NCBI GenBank assembly: GCA_914767715.1
Contig: OU612074.1
Span: 14,866,062 to 14,930,061, forward strand
Source: Membranipora membranacea
Taxonomy: Eukaryota > Bryozoa > Gymnolaemata > Cheilostomatida > Membraniporidae
Reading direction: 5' to 3'
Length of the DNA: 64,000 nt
The position numbers were made by a program, and so were the translations under genes. The notes below the pieces were generated by a model. It was not told where the DNA came from, did no database searches, and was given only the letters and a program-made list of their open reading frames with translations. Shown piece by piece: positions 32,655-44,954 of the stretch. Position 1 is the first letter of the stretch. Each line of letters begins with the position of its first letter.

Positions 32655-34769
32655 TGTTTTGTCTGGACTCAATTCGGCTTGCACATTTTGATAATGGTGT
32701 CCATACGTAACTAATTTCCCAGAAGATTTTGAATGGATAGGTGTCAGTTCTTTATTGCCTGACTTGGAATATCAATTTTATTGCATTATGGGATACTTTT
32801 TGAACATGGTCACTATTGGTTTCATTACACTAACCCTCAAAGTCGTAATAATTTCCTCTGATGTTGTTTAATTGTTATGATTGATGTAATGAGTTTGATG
32901 AGAAGACACGGGAATTCTAGAATATTGCATTGTGGGATACTCATTGGACTTTGCCGCCTATTACGTTCACAGTACTCACCATAAGAACAAGATCAGCAGA
33001 CCCAGGCTTAGTGATAGATAAAGCTCCGAATACCAATAATATCAAATGTATATAGCTGTATGTGACAGAGATGAACGGCTCTGGTACACCGAGATAGCTC
33101 CTAAAAGTGTAATATACCAATATAATCAGGATGTATCAATGACGCAACAAATCTATTGCCGAACAAAGAACAGAGAAGACTGCGGGAAAATAGCACTGTT
33201 TCGATCATGCATATGTATCTTAGGGTTGGTTCTTGACAGAAAAGCTGTTGCTGTCATATATGAATAACACTGGGCATAGCGTCGTTTTGATCAAGCATAT
33301 GTATCAGAGGTCTGTACCTTCACAGAAAACCTGCTGCTGTCCTGAATAAATAACAGTGGCATAGTTACAGGGTGCCAAAATTCTAATGTATTATATGGAT
33401 GCTGGAGAATGATGATCCGTCCGCAAATTTATTGTTTATATATTGTGAGCGACTTGTATGCTCACCTAGGCTGCACTATGGCTATGACACTTACCATGTT
33501 GAAAGAATAATCTGTGTACACACAACAATCTACAAAACAGCGAGAGAGAGAAAACTAAACATGAGGTTGTGGGTGGGGAGCTTTCAGCGGAGATGTCGCT
33601 CTGCTCTGCGCTTACTTGTCTGCTTATTTAATGAAAATTTTCAACTTTAAAACTTGAAACGTGAAACAGCATGCAATGAAGAGGTGATGTAGAGGGTGAA
33701 AATACAAACCGGACAGTTCAAACTGATCCGAATTCTGTTCATTTTATGGGTGGTATTCTTGCCTTTTTGTACCCAATTCTATTTGCTGATTCTGCAGCTA
33801 GCGGTGTTTAACAAGCAAGTTGCATCGAGCATTTTTTACATTAATTGGATAGTATGAAAGTAAAATTTAACTGGTAGACCAATTGTCAGAAGCCTCACCT
33901 TTAGCAGAAAGCCTCCAAAGTTAATCCTATCCATTTCGCTCTTGCAGGACTCAGCGATCTGCGCTATTCCAATTCACACAAATGTGTTAGTTCTACCAGC
34001 TAGCACTAGTCAGATTTGTGATCTTTATCCTCCTTTTAAACCGATTGACTAGCTATGTATCTTCACTGTCGTCTGAAGAAACTGAGCCAATAAAATATAA
34101 AACACTTCTGCCTGCTGTACAATGTCACAATATAAACTTATACTACACAAGTTTTCACTGGACTTCACTTCACCAACTGAACAACATATATGAGCTAACA
34201 CTAGTAGACTTGACAACTTCCTCATGACTAATAGAAGTAACTAACTCATGTGCGATGAATGCTGTTATTACTGCTAATACGCTCATGTGACATATGGGAA
34301 AATCCATGCTATCATGTGATAACAATGCATGCTATAGGAATGTTGGATATTAATGCACCGTGTGTGATCTTAATTGGCATGCCATGTGATAGTCTTACTA
34401 TGTTGACATAGGTGATTCAACTGCAATTTGTCAAAACAAGTTATTATTATGTTTTGTATAGGCAGTGCATTGCTAATGAATAGAATCGAACCAAAGCTAT
34501 TTTTTATTGGTGCGATAAATTTTCAATATTGTATTAATAGTCTTTTAACAAAAAAGTGCCCACATGACAAGGCTTTTGTATTAGCACTGCAGTTTTGTGA
34601 GGTTTGTAGGTTTGGTATGTATATGAAATCTCATGGTCATAGCAATTTTTTGAGTGAGCATATGGTCACTCAAAATCGTATGTTGTTTCTCAATATTTCT
34701 CAATATTTTGTCATCCATTCAAGGATTGCCTTATCCTATTATAGATTACCATGATAGATTGGGTCATTC

Positions 34770-35300
34770 TAGCCTGGGCAGGCTGTCGAGTCGCGGGTGG
34801 GTGGGTGGGGAGGGGTAAATCCATTTGGTAAAAGAGGACAACTCATGCATGAATTGCAATAGTTGTGAATTCGGCATAAAATAATTATTGTCCAATTTTA
34901 TTCTATAGTATATTGGTCATGTGAGCACAATCCAGAAATAGACTAAGTTGATGTCTGTGTATCGATGTCTATTGAGCGCGATGCTGAGTTAAGTAAATAT
35001 ATTTTCTTAACTCCAGCCAGTCTCTACTAGCTAAGCCTAAGTAAGTAGTAGTTTTACAAACACTATGACATGCCATATGAACAGGAAACAGGATAAGAAG
35101 AAGAGAAATCAAAAGTGAAACCAAGGACTACTCCTTGGTCAAACTAACAAAGACATTTGTGTTAGTTGGCTTTTGATCGTAAATCCGAATTAATGAAAAT
35201 AGACAGGTCTGTGTCATAGCCTTGAAGAGGTCACGTCGTTATACCCAGGCTGTCCCCCCTCCCTACCCACCCACCCCGACACGACAGCCTGCCCAGGCTA
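34770..35300. mobile_element. MITE with about 50-bp terminal inverted repeats and 9-bp target duplication
   Basis: 531 bp. The left end TAGCCTGGGCAGGCTGTCG and the following G/T-rich bases are mirrored at the right by C/A-rich bases then CGACAGCCTGCCCAGGCTA. The flanks GGGTCATTC (34761-34769) and GGGTCGTTC (35301-35309) differ at one base. A 9-bp duplication suggests a Mutator-like transposase acting in trans. Each end contains the palindrome AGCCTGGGCAGGCT, so the tips can form hairpins. No coding frame. Confidence 0.8.
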
Positions 35301-36819
35301 GGGTCGTTCATCGCTAAGTTCTGTTATGATGTTATATCGATATTTTAAGTGTTTAAACTGTGTTACTCAAGGGGAGGACAACCTTGAAAATTACAGTTTT
35401 AACTTTATTTTCGTGTAAAAATCGGAAGATTGCAAATGGGAGAACCCGTCAAATAATGTGAGACCTTGACCTGACAACGCATTTTATGTTTGCGGGGAGG
35501 GCTGAGGTTGTAACAGCTTCTTAGCTTGTTCCTATTTCACCCTAAGAATTGGTAGCGCTCTAATTAACGTGCGATGTATGCAGATGGAATGGATGTTAAC
35601 ACAACACGGCAATACATTTTTCGTTAGGTGTAGTGAAGGGTTTTACCAACTTAAACCTCTGCACACAGTGCAGCAAATATAAAACATCGATCGCTTACTC
35701 CCGCTGCGTGAACTTGAAATACTACCGAGGTATGTTGACCTGGAATCATGGTTGAAATGATTAAGATTATATCCTATTTCCCTTATTGCACATTAGTTGA
35801 TGTAACCAGATCATCTTTGTGCTAGCTGGATTGCACATATTTATGATCTGGTAGTCTCTAATTGACTGGTTAGAGGTCAACAAATCAGAAGAAATGGCCT
35901 CATAACAGTGTTTGCAAACTGACAGCTTCCTATGTGTCATATAGTTGTGTACATTACGTCCTGTTTGAGAATTAAGAGAGCTGATATAGCTACCTTGTGG
36001 AGACTGGATATAAAAATTTAAGGCTGTTGTTAGCTGGACTGATCTGAGAATGATCTATCTGATCCATTTCAACATAACTCGATCAATGGATCTTGATATG
36101 ATTGTGTTTTACGTGATTGACTGCGATAATCTGGTGGTTAAACATTGCCCTATGCTGAGAGATGTAAATAATAATTACAAGATGCAGAGAAACCCAGTAT
36201 GTCTGTCAATGAGTAAGGGTGAAGACAGCAAGAAGCCTAGAGTCAGCCCAGGTCAAATTGGAAAAGGGTGGTCAGTAATAATCGAATGGATTCCATGTGT
36301 AAATGAGCTCAAGTCCTAAAATACTATTAAAGTTGGTATTATAAGTTCGGGCGCTTCCAACTAATCCATTGACCTTCATGCCGGTCCAAAGAGCTTCATC
36401 AATGATGAAAAGCAGAGTATTAGCTAAAGTAGTGGGCTGAGAGTTAGCAAGAGGAGATAATTGCATCTGAAGCTTAAAACAACATTCAGAGGAAAGCCTT
36501 TGTTAACGTAATCACATTTTGTTTACTACAAGTCTTGTGTGTAGAGGTATCTAAGGTGTTGGAGTAAGCATGTAGTGTTTCCCTCCAGAACACTTCAAAG
36601 AACAGCCTTTACTGCACTAAAATTGACTGCCAGAGTTAAAATATAAATTTACTCCATAAGTTAAGGGGTTTCACAGTACTGCTATGATAGTATCACAGAC
36701 TCATTCTTAGATCTGATTGGTTGCCCTTTTGCATATATTATATTATAGAGTTTGCACTTATCTATTGAGCTCAACATCTATGGCATTGATAGTTGTCTTC
36801 TCTCAAGTAAAATAACCTC
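35301..36819. other. No gene recognised
   Basis: Only short open frames without motifs (for example 36050-36319). No repeat family recognised. Confidence 0.4.
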
Positions 36820-36905
36820 GAACCCCAAACCCCAAATCCCAAAACCCCAAAACCCCAAACCCCAAACCCCAAAACCCCAAACCCCCGAACCCCAAACCCC
36901 AAACT
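36820..36905. repeat. C4A3/C4A4 tract (G-rich on the minus strand)
   Basis: About 85 bases of CCCCAAA and CCCCAAAA units with a few interruptions. The minus strand is (TTTGGGG)n, a strong candidate for G-quadruplex formation. Unit length is mixed and it is not at a sequence end, so it is an internal simple repeat. Confidence 0.85.
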
Positions 36906-37556
36906 CTGGTTGTAAACCTTGGTAACCTAGGTAGTAAAGGCTTTGATGTATTTTAACTGCCAATATTAATTTCTTGTTTTACCTATAGGGTTAAATTTTT
37001 GTAATATATTCTGTAAAGAAATAAACCCTCCTCCAAACAGATTGATTTCATGATATATATAAATGAATGCATTGCAGAAATAATTCTTTGAGACTATATA
37101 CATAACAATGGAATAAGCAAACACGATGGTTATTCTGACTAGGATTGTATCACTGGAATGGCAACACATTATAAAAAGTGTGTAGCATAACAAAACTCTG
37201 GGGTCCCCATACGTATCAGGTAGGTTGGAAGCGATTCAATTTTTTAATCTGGGTGAAAAAAAATCTGGGGTCCCCCCTACGCACATTTTTGTAAATTTCA
37301 AGTCATCGTAATTACCCTCCAGTTTTTCTCAGTTTCTCAATGATTTGTATTTTGAATATGGTGAATAAGGGCTTGAACTGGTCACGGTTTGATTTAATCC
37401 CGACAGACTTTTAATTTCTGAATGCTGCCGTTTGGCATGTTTTTTAGTGCAATAGCGACCCTCATTAAAACACACACTGCCTAAGAACGGAGAGCCGCAG
37501 AACCAAACGGTTTCCAAATTCTTGACCAACAGGAGTTGCTGGTCCTTATCAGGTAG

Positions 37557-39365
37557 GTTTGATTTGGTTTGGTTTAATTCGTTGTCACATATATGCATGT
37601 ACATACATAATATAGTGAAATGATATATGGATTTGCTGCTGATGACTAAAAAACTAAAAGGTTCAAATGATGAAAAGTAATTGAAAATAAAAAAATAGCA
37701 CAGATACAAACTAAAATAGAACATTGTATTAGCGTTTACTGGAATTATTGCAGACATTTATAAAATGCCGTATAAAGCTGTCACTACTGATTGCTGCTCG
37801 ATGTTTGTATGATTCAGCCTTCCAGATCGGAGTTTAGTCAAGAATGAGTGGAAAGGATGGTGTTCAGCCTTCTGTATGTGGCTAATAAAGGAGATCATTC
37901 TATCTTTAAAAATGCAGTCAAAACCACAGTTCTCTAGGCCATAGCTGCTTGCAGTTTTGTATACTTTACGGATTGACTTGATGTCTCTATCATATAAATT
38001 GGTAAAAATGACTAGTAAACAATAGACAAAACAGGATTCAACGAAACCACTAAAAATCTGATTGAGAAACTGATTGCTGGCCCCTAAAAACTTAAACTGC
38101 TTGACTAGATACAGGAGTTGTTTAGCACTCGATATTTTATCTGCGATGTGAGTCTCAAAACGCAGTTTAATGTCCATTGCTATGCCAAGATATTTGACAC
38201 TGGTGCTGAAAGTAAATACTGTGCCATCCAGGGAAAGCTGTTCAAAATCTGGGGGGTTACGCTGGGTAGTGGAAAGCCTTTCATTTGTCTGGGTTGGGTT
38301 TAGAAGTAAATCACTGGATTTGCACAAAAGACTTATCCTACTGATCTCATCTAAATAGTTTGCAAAATCTGCATCAGCGGCTATGTTTCCAATTATAACA
38401 GTATCATCTGCGTATTTCGAAATTGTGACATTTTGTTTTTCTGATCTGATACCATCCGTGTAGATTGAAAACGAAAGGGGGCTCAAGACTGTGCCCTGTG
38501 GTGTTTCAGTGTTTGTGACTATTTTTTCAGATAATTTGCAATCTACTTGTGTATATTGAATTCTGTTAGATAAAAAACTGGATACCCACTTTGTAACTCT
38601 TGAATGCAAATGTTGTAGCTTATCAATCAAAACACTCACGTTTATGGTATTAAAAGCGGAGGAAAAATCTAAAAACAAACATCGAGATAAATTAGTAGCA
38701 TTGGCGTCAATACACATACTCCAGTGGTGATCAGCTGTAGAACAGCATCTTGTGTGGATCTACTGGATCTGTAAGCAAACTGTAACAGATCTAGCTCTGT
38801 GTATTGGTATACATACCACTTGATCAGTTTTCGAGTATTTTGCCCAACACACTGGTGACGGCTATCGGGTGATAATCTTTAGGCTGACTTGGTGATTGTA
38901 CTTTCGGCAGGGGTTTGATGATGGCAGACTTCCAAAGATTTGGTGTAGTTGTCTGCTCAATGCTGGTGTTAAAGACCTGTGTGATGATCGGTGCAAGCTG
39001 GCTTGAGCATATTTTGATGACTCTGGGAATGATTTTATCTGGTCCTTCTCCTTCAACAGTTTCTGCACGATCGGGACTTGGAAGTCTGCATGCTTTGATT
39101 GGTTTGATGTGATTTTCGTCTGCTTTATTATTCGATGCTAACGTGGCTCAGTGGAGTCCTTTTCAAATCTCGAGAAGAAGGTGTTCAGCTGAACTGCAGA
39201 GAATAATGGTAAGGTGTGGTTGTTGGTGGATCGGTTGTCAGCCCTCTCATTTTCTTAACATCACGCCAAGCTTTGGCCGGGTTTTTTGATAATATTGTTC
39301 TTCTATAATCTGAGTGTATTGTTTTTTTAGATTTGATGAGCTCTTTAGAAATGGATCGTTGTAGG
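37557..39365 (-). mobile_element. Non-LTR retrotransposon (CR1/L2/Rex1-like), 5'-truncated copy A1
   Basis: Minus-strand element. Its 5' part near 39394-39185 encodes the linker before RT (pattern NPAKAWRDVKKMRG). RT motifs follow, and the 3' UTR ends in a CAAACCAAATCAAA-type tail near 37560-37585. It is truncated before the endonuclease. A second copy of the family lies at 60875-61368 plus 63603-64000. Confidence 0.8.
37758..38717 (-). pseudogene. Reverse transcriptase fragment of the non-LTR element A1
   Basis: 319 open codons. Contains LFLDFSSAFNTIN (first catalytic Asp), ETPQGTVLSPL (the PQG block) and YADDTVI (catalytic pair), then SVKYLGIAMD. Upstream RT sequence (38718-39070) continues in other frames, so at least one frameshift separates the parts and the protein is not functional as it stands. 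The element's own enzyme would copy its RNA at a nicked target. Confidence 0.8.
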
Positions 39366-41111
39366 AAAGTAAATCTATTTTTTAATCTGAGCAAAAATAT
39401 AATTGTTGGGTCCCCCTACGTATATTTTTGTAAATTTCAAGTCCTTGTAATTGTCCTCCAGTTTATCTGAGGATCTCAATGTTTTGGTTTTTGAATTGGT
39501 CAGAGTTTGATAACATTCCGACGGACTTTTTATTTCTTGACACTGCTGTTTGGCATGTTTTTTGAGCGCAAATTTGACCCTCATTAAAACGTGCACTGAC
39601 TGCGAGCGGAGAGCAGCAAATTTAAACGTTTTCCAGCAAAAGGTTTCCAGATCTTGCGGGACGGCTGTGGGCGGCGGCCTAGGCCGGCTTCGGTTTGGCA
39701 TGCTTCCCTGCCTTTTCGCAGGGGTCGTGTGGTAGGGGAGGAAAACTTGAGCTGGGCAGCCTTCACACTAGCCTTTAACTGGCTATCTGGTTGACCCTTG
39801 GCCTTTTATAACCATTTATTTTTTTAAATAACCATCTTTAGTATATTAATTTAGTGCAATAAAAGCTAAAAATAAAAAAAAATTAAAATAAACGCGATCA
39901 GCGGGAGTTGTCCTCCTTATCAAGTAGGTTTAAAGCAAATCAATTTTTCAATCTGGTCGAATAAAAACTCTGGGATCTCTCCTACACATATTTTTGTAAA
40001 TTTCAAGTCAGCCTAATTACCCTCCAGTTAATCTCAGGATATCAATGCTCTGCATTGTTAATAAGGTCAATTAGAGCTTGAACTGGTCACAGCTTGATTT
40101 AATTCTGACAGACTTCTTAATGCCGCCATATGACACGTTTTTGTTAGTGCAAAAGTGACCCTTATTAATTCACCTGCTGCCTGAGAATACTATACATCTC
40201 ATATTTTTTAATTACATATATGCTATGATTATTTCTGATGATGTATCTGTTGCCCAACATATTATCGCAGTCAATTACATATAAAACCACCATATGAAGA
40301 TATATTGAATGAGCTCTGTTGAAATGGATCGGATAGATGGTTCTCAGATCAGTCTGGCTAATTACAGCTTCAACTTAGCATATCTGCTCTCAACAAAGTA
40401 GCTATGTCAGCTCTTCGAATTCGCTTAAAAAAGTTGACAATCAACCTCCTATACAAACCTCCAAAACAACAATATCACAAAATAGCCAGTAATTTCAAAA
40501 TGACAATATCTTTCTGAAAATTTATGGCTTTGATACTTTACTTCGTTGACCTCCAATGCGGAATCCAGTTTATGAAAAGGAAGGGAGGAAGGGTATGATC
40601 GAAAGGAGTTCTTTTTTTCTGTCATGAGCAATAACAAGTATAAAAACATGGGTGCAGCTTTTATTTTATCAGATACCAAAGCAAACTGGTGCATAAGTTC
40701 AGCCTGATCAAAATCTACCCTGCTAGTTTTCTACAAAACTCCATCGTCCACCATTTGTTGGGCACATAAAGAACCTTAAGTTACATCATACCTTTGTTGT
40801 ATACTCTTTACATTCCCATTATCAAAATATCAAAGTTTAATATTTAAAAGTATAATTGTGCCAGTCCCTTTTTATCATTAAGTTTCAAATATGATTGGTT
40901 CAGTCGTTGATTTTCTTCCAAATATATTTGACAATACAAAATGGGTATCTATGAGTGGTACCCCACCCTTACTGAAATCACATTATGATCAAAATATGAG
41001 TTCAACTTGTCTCATCTAGTTTTCGTACTCACTATTAAAGGACAGAGTGGGCTAATTATCAAACGTCCAAAGTCGTAGCATCAAAAACAATCCCGTTTGA
41101 TATTCTAATAA

Positions 41112-41306
41112 TCATCTCTTCTTCCCTTCATAATTGAAGAAAGTGACAGGCATCATGTCCACACAGAGTCCCAACATGCTGGTGCTAAGTATCGTCAATA
41201 TTATCACGGTCTCCTTCAGTTTTGAGCCTGTTGTCAATCCTTTCCTCTCAGTGGTGTCTTTTGTCCAATCACTTAAAAGTTCCTCTCTTTCTTCGTCACT
41301 TGACAT
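41112..41306 (-). CDS. Possible first exon of a major-facilitator-type transporter
   Basis: ATG at 41306 opens 64 codons: an acidic, Lys/Thr-rich N-terminus with EEREELLSDW (dileucine-like), then one hydrophobic segment (about residues 33-52) followed by TFFNYEGKKR. This resembles the end of TM1 in SLC18B1-like and related MFS proteins (FFxxEAxxKG). The frame stops directly after, with no clear donor, and I found no further transmembrane exons. It may be a broken exon or chance. Low confidence. Confidence 0.25.
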   Translation of the reverse strand: MSSDEEREELLSDWTKDTTERKGLTTGSKLKETVIILTILSTSMLGLCVDMMPVTFFNYEGKKR

Positions 41307-41699
41307 TGTGGTAATTGTAGGCGCATCCGGTGATTGCAGCCTTAATCTTAAACTGTAAAATCATTTACATACACTGACACTGAGTCAGATTTCAATCTTT
41401 TACACATAGTTTGCAGAAAAATAGGAGATGGTTTGGTGTGTCAACCTGTAAACATAATAATAGCACATTCTTTTTTGTTGATAACACTTCAATCCCTGGC
41501 GCTTATCTGAATGTCCAGTTTGTCACGCATATGATGGTGTATAAGGCTACTAAATAGTCTAATGGAACAACAGCATAATATGTATTAAATAGGTTTTTAA
41601 TGAGGTGCAATGTGAGGCAGTACCTGTAATATTTTTGTGATGCTAACTCCATGAATGCCACAATGTCAAATGACAAATAATGACTCAGCATGGAGAGAA

Positions 41700-41905
41700 T
41701 GGAATACACCGCTATACCTTGATTGGATGATTGATCGATTGTATTACTATCACTAACAATAAAAGTAGCGAGAAAAATGTTGCTGGTACTCTCTGCTTGT
41801 AAAAAATAGTGATTTTTCCTAAGGTGCAAAAACAATGTTGAAACATAGTATTGTTAATAGAAATGCACATGTGCCTCAAAAAACAGTCTTTTCCCTGGCC
41901 GTAAG
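41700..41905 (-). repeat. Unclassified interspersed repeat, copy 3
   Basis: Minus-strand counterpart of 25240-25440, recognisable by GGGAAAAGACTG, the GTACCAGCAAC block and GTTAGTGATAGTAATAC. Confidence 0.5.
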
Positions 41906-42084
41906 ATATTTTGGGTGCCTGTGATGACTTGAAGGGCACATATGTTTAGTAAAACCAGTTGAGGGTGTGCTTTTTATATTTTTTTGTCTTGTATGTGCCA
42001 TGAAAGCTTGAAATCAATCAAAAAAATTAATAAAAACAGCTTACTTTACCCATATATCTCCAACGTACATCAATGAAAATGAGT

Positions 42085-42850
42085 AAGCTCCCACGGCTTG
42101 GGTGGCCGAGTGGCTAGGGTGCTCGATCACAGCGTGCTTGATCACAGCGCAAGTGGCCCAAGTTCAATTCACGGTTGTGACCAAAAAATAAGTAAAGAGG
42201 CGAATGTGAATACATATTTTACATATACCACAATTATAACATGCTTGTTGCGCGAGAAGCCCGAGTTCGAATCCCGGTGGAGACCGTTTTTTTTAATACC
42301 CTATTGGCATCTATATCAGTTTCAATTTGTATACAATTATATATTATTTACAATTATTTATATATTTACAATTATATTTTTAAACAATTGTATATTATAT
42401 ACAATTTTATATTATTTAAAATTATAAATCATATTCAATTCTATATTCTTTTCAATTCTATTTATTATACAATTATGTATTATATACAATTATGTTTTAA
42501 AAAACAATTATATATTATATACAATTATATATTGTATACAATATAACATTAGACAATACACAATATACAATTGTATATAAATATACCACAATTATAACAT
42601 GCTTGTTGCGCGAGAGGCCCAACCGAGTTCAAATCCCGGTGAATACAGATTTATTTTACATCATCGCTGAGCGGTTGGGGTGTTTGATGTCAGCCCGAGT
42701 TCAAATTTCTGTGAGGCCAGATTAAAAAAAGCAAGGTGGAAGCATGGGGAGGATCCCTTCTTTTTATGTAATATATATAAATATATCACAATTATACCAT
42801 GTCTGTTGCGCTATAATTGTGGGGGAAGTTCCGACACATTATAGGAAAAC
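42085..42850 (+). repeat. Cluster of degenerate tRNA-like units around an AT-rich microsatellite
   Basis: Unit 1 (about 42096-42180) has TGGCCGAGTGGCTAGGGTG and AAGTTCAATTC, Leu/Ser-like boxes A and B. Two further units share CACAATTATAACATGCTTGTTGCGCGAGA (in two blocks) ending in GAGTTC(G/A)AATCCCGGTG (about 42227-42285 and 42580-42645). A fourth is degraded (about 42668-42710), and the left part recurs near 42785-42815. Between units 2 and 3 lies an irregular (TATATTATATACAAT)n tract. None folds as a complete tRNA. Two have A/T-rich tails. Confidence 0.6.
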
Positions 42851-43857
42851 GCTACTCAGGATGTCTACCTCATAAGTGGCTTGGAAAGGACAGCCATTTT
42901 AATTTGCACTTGTAATGACATCGTCAGTTGGCCATCCATCATAAACTCAATCCACAACCTGAGTGTATATCATCCACATCCCACACCCCTGAAGTTTTGT
43001 GGCATTTATGATCGCGGCAATTCTAGTAATAATTATATCTTTTCAGTCCTTGATCTTCAGAATTGATTGTGAGTTGTAATTGATACCATATAATTGTAAA
43101 GTGTAGCTCTAGTGCTTCAGTGTCCTCTAAGGTGAAGGCCCAATGTGTGACATCTATACGCTGAGAATTTCAAAATTATTCTTTTACCCCTGAAGATTTT
43201 ATGTTTCTGTTTAATCGTAATGCTTGATGTTTGACTCAGTGCAGGATAGGCGGTCTAGTAGTTAGACTGCAAATTATGTTCATGGTCGTTTCGTCAATAG
43301 TAAATACTGGTTAGGTTTCTGAACGTCACATTTCTGCATTCATTTTCTTGTGCAATATCACTCATTCAATTCATCTGCAAAGGAACCAAAACAAATCTGC
43401 GAAACAACTTTCCTGAGCTTATGAATCACACAGAGATCTATCAACACTTCTGCAACTGTGAAACCACTGGTCAGATTCTTTGCTCCAACTTTTGAGCAAG
43501 ATATAAGCTATAAAAATTTCCTCTTTAATTTTTTAAATGGTTCAGGTGTGCTATCACAGCTCTTTATTGAGAGTTATACCTCATGACCAAAAAAAACTAC
43601 CCCTCTTCAACACAATAAGGGTTTGAATGAGATCTCTATTCACCGTATAGGCTGCTCAGCATAATCTGCATTACGCTTTATTCTTGACAAACAATCATTG
43701 CTTGATGTATATTGTATAATTAATGCATCGTTTTATTATGCGCCACAAGGTTTCTCTTGGAAGCCTTAACCTAAAGTTGTTTGGAGGCGCTGAATTGATG
43801 TTGAAGAAAATATATCAACCATCTAGGATATTTAGTTGTGTCCTCTTGTAATCTGCG

Positions 43858-43945
43858 GCACACCACAGCTCCAGCGTATAATTCTTCATATATGCCTACA
43901 TGGTGATCAGTATCTACAAGCGTAGAGTTTGTTGAGTTCTGCAGC
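43858..43945 (-). pseudogene. Fragment of a paralogous receptor first exon
   Basis: On the minus strand the stretch encodes an N-S-T-N-S-rich segment, then H-V-G-I-Y-E-E-L-Y-A-G-A-V-V-C. This parallels the S-I-N-S-S and YEELYAGVAVC of the receptor first exon at 46547-46399. The similarity stops after the Cys. No start ATG or donor is evident, so it is a decayed duplicate or part of an unresolved neighbour gene. Confidence 0.5.
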
Positions 43946-44954
43946 TTCAATGTCTACTATATGAAAGCTAATTTCCTTTTCTGAAGCTCATGTCTGTGAG
44001 AGAGATCCATTGATCATAGAGAAACACCCCAGTGGGAAAGATGTATTGTCATTTGATCAGGGTTAGTTTCTTATTTGACACCGGCGGACTATCGATCGAT
44101 TTGAAACTATAACATAATCAATCTTAATTCATATATACCTACTTATAGCTTGGTGTGATCATGTCCCTTTTTATTAGGGTACCTTCTCAAATGACAACGT
44201 CAGGTTGGCAAGAGTTGCAAAAACTTTGAGGAAATAAAAAATCAGGAAACCATTTAAATTGGTAAAAATAAATGTAGATGGCGAACAAAATTTCAGGATT
44301 TAATCTGAAGGGATTAATATCTTTTCATGATATAATCATGATATAGTGACAAGGCCCTTACAAGGCCATTGTCATGGAGGTGACAGATTTATCGGAGCAT
44401 AATTTTATATCGAGAACTTATTCATCTGGATATTATTGCTGAAGTCACATGTTGGACATGCTACTGGATTTCCTTTATTTCCTCCTTCCTAGTCGGCTTG
44501 TAATTTTAACTGAGGTTTTGTTTTGTAGTTTTGTAGTTTCCAGATTTCACATTTCATTTGATAGCGGAATAGGAGTCGGCGGCTTTCTACGGGAACTGAT
44601 ATTTGTCCTTGTATCCGACTCTCTTCTGTGGTATGGTTACTTTGTTCAGCAACGTGTCATTTCATGCAGAAGAAAACTGAACGAGACAAACATAAGTTTG
44701 CTCTTTTATGCATATCAACAAATTGACATTGAATATTTGGTATTTTCAACCATAGGATCATGTATATGGTCCAATAAATCTGGAATTATTTGAATTGACA
44801 ACCCTTTTGCTTTGCGATCATTTTATTTGTGAAAAAAAGCTGAAAATTAATGATGGATTATGTGTCTTAGATTCTTATCCAATACAAATTTGAATCTCCG
44901 CAATCTCACAAGAGTGATATCTCCTCTATTTATCAGTCAACCCCTCTTCTATAG

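Larger units (their letters stand above)
27952..34769. other. Intergenic, repeat-rich; no gene recognised
   Basis: No exon chain found. Notable items: a G-rich tract at about 28066-28130 and a C-rich tract at about 30575-30635 that are partly inverted copies of each other (GGGCTCAGACTAT against GTAGTCTGAGCCC); the minisatellite at 30685-30900; clustered TGACC(T) half-site-like motifs at about 31055-31085; and a U2-headed SINE copy at 32442. Short open frames (for example 33046-33267 and 34428-34754) have no motif. Confidence 0.45.
37212..40200 (+). repeat. Three copies of a roughly 300-345 bp repeat (37212-37556, 39366-39665, 39904-40190)
   Basis: All copies are in one orientation and share, in order, a TTTTTAATCTG start, GGGTCCCCCCTACG-like bases, TTTTTGTAAATTTCAAGTC, CCTCCAGTTTATCTC-like bases, TTTGGCATGTTTTT and GACCCTCATTAA. 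Copies 1 and 2 are separated by the non-LTR element at 37557-39365, which appears to have inserted just after the start of copy 2. About 240 bases of other sequence separate copies 2 and 3. Confidence 0.7.

Noticed and set aside
36778-36963. Gly/Trp-rich minus-strand frame
   Set aside because: It is the translation of the TTTGGGG simple repeat.
44449-44793. 114-codon plus-strand frame with hydrophobic stretches
   Set aside because: No family resemblance, no splice context, lies in an AT-rich region downstream of the receptor.
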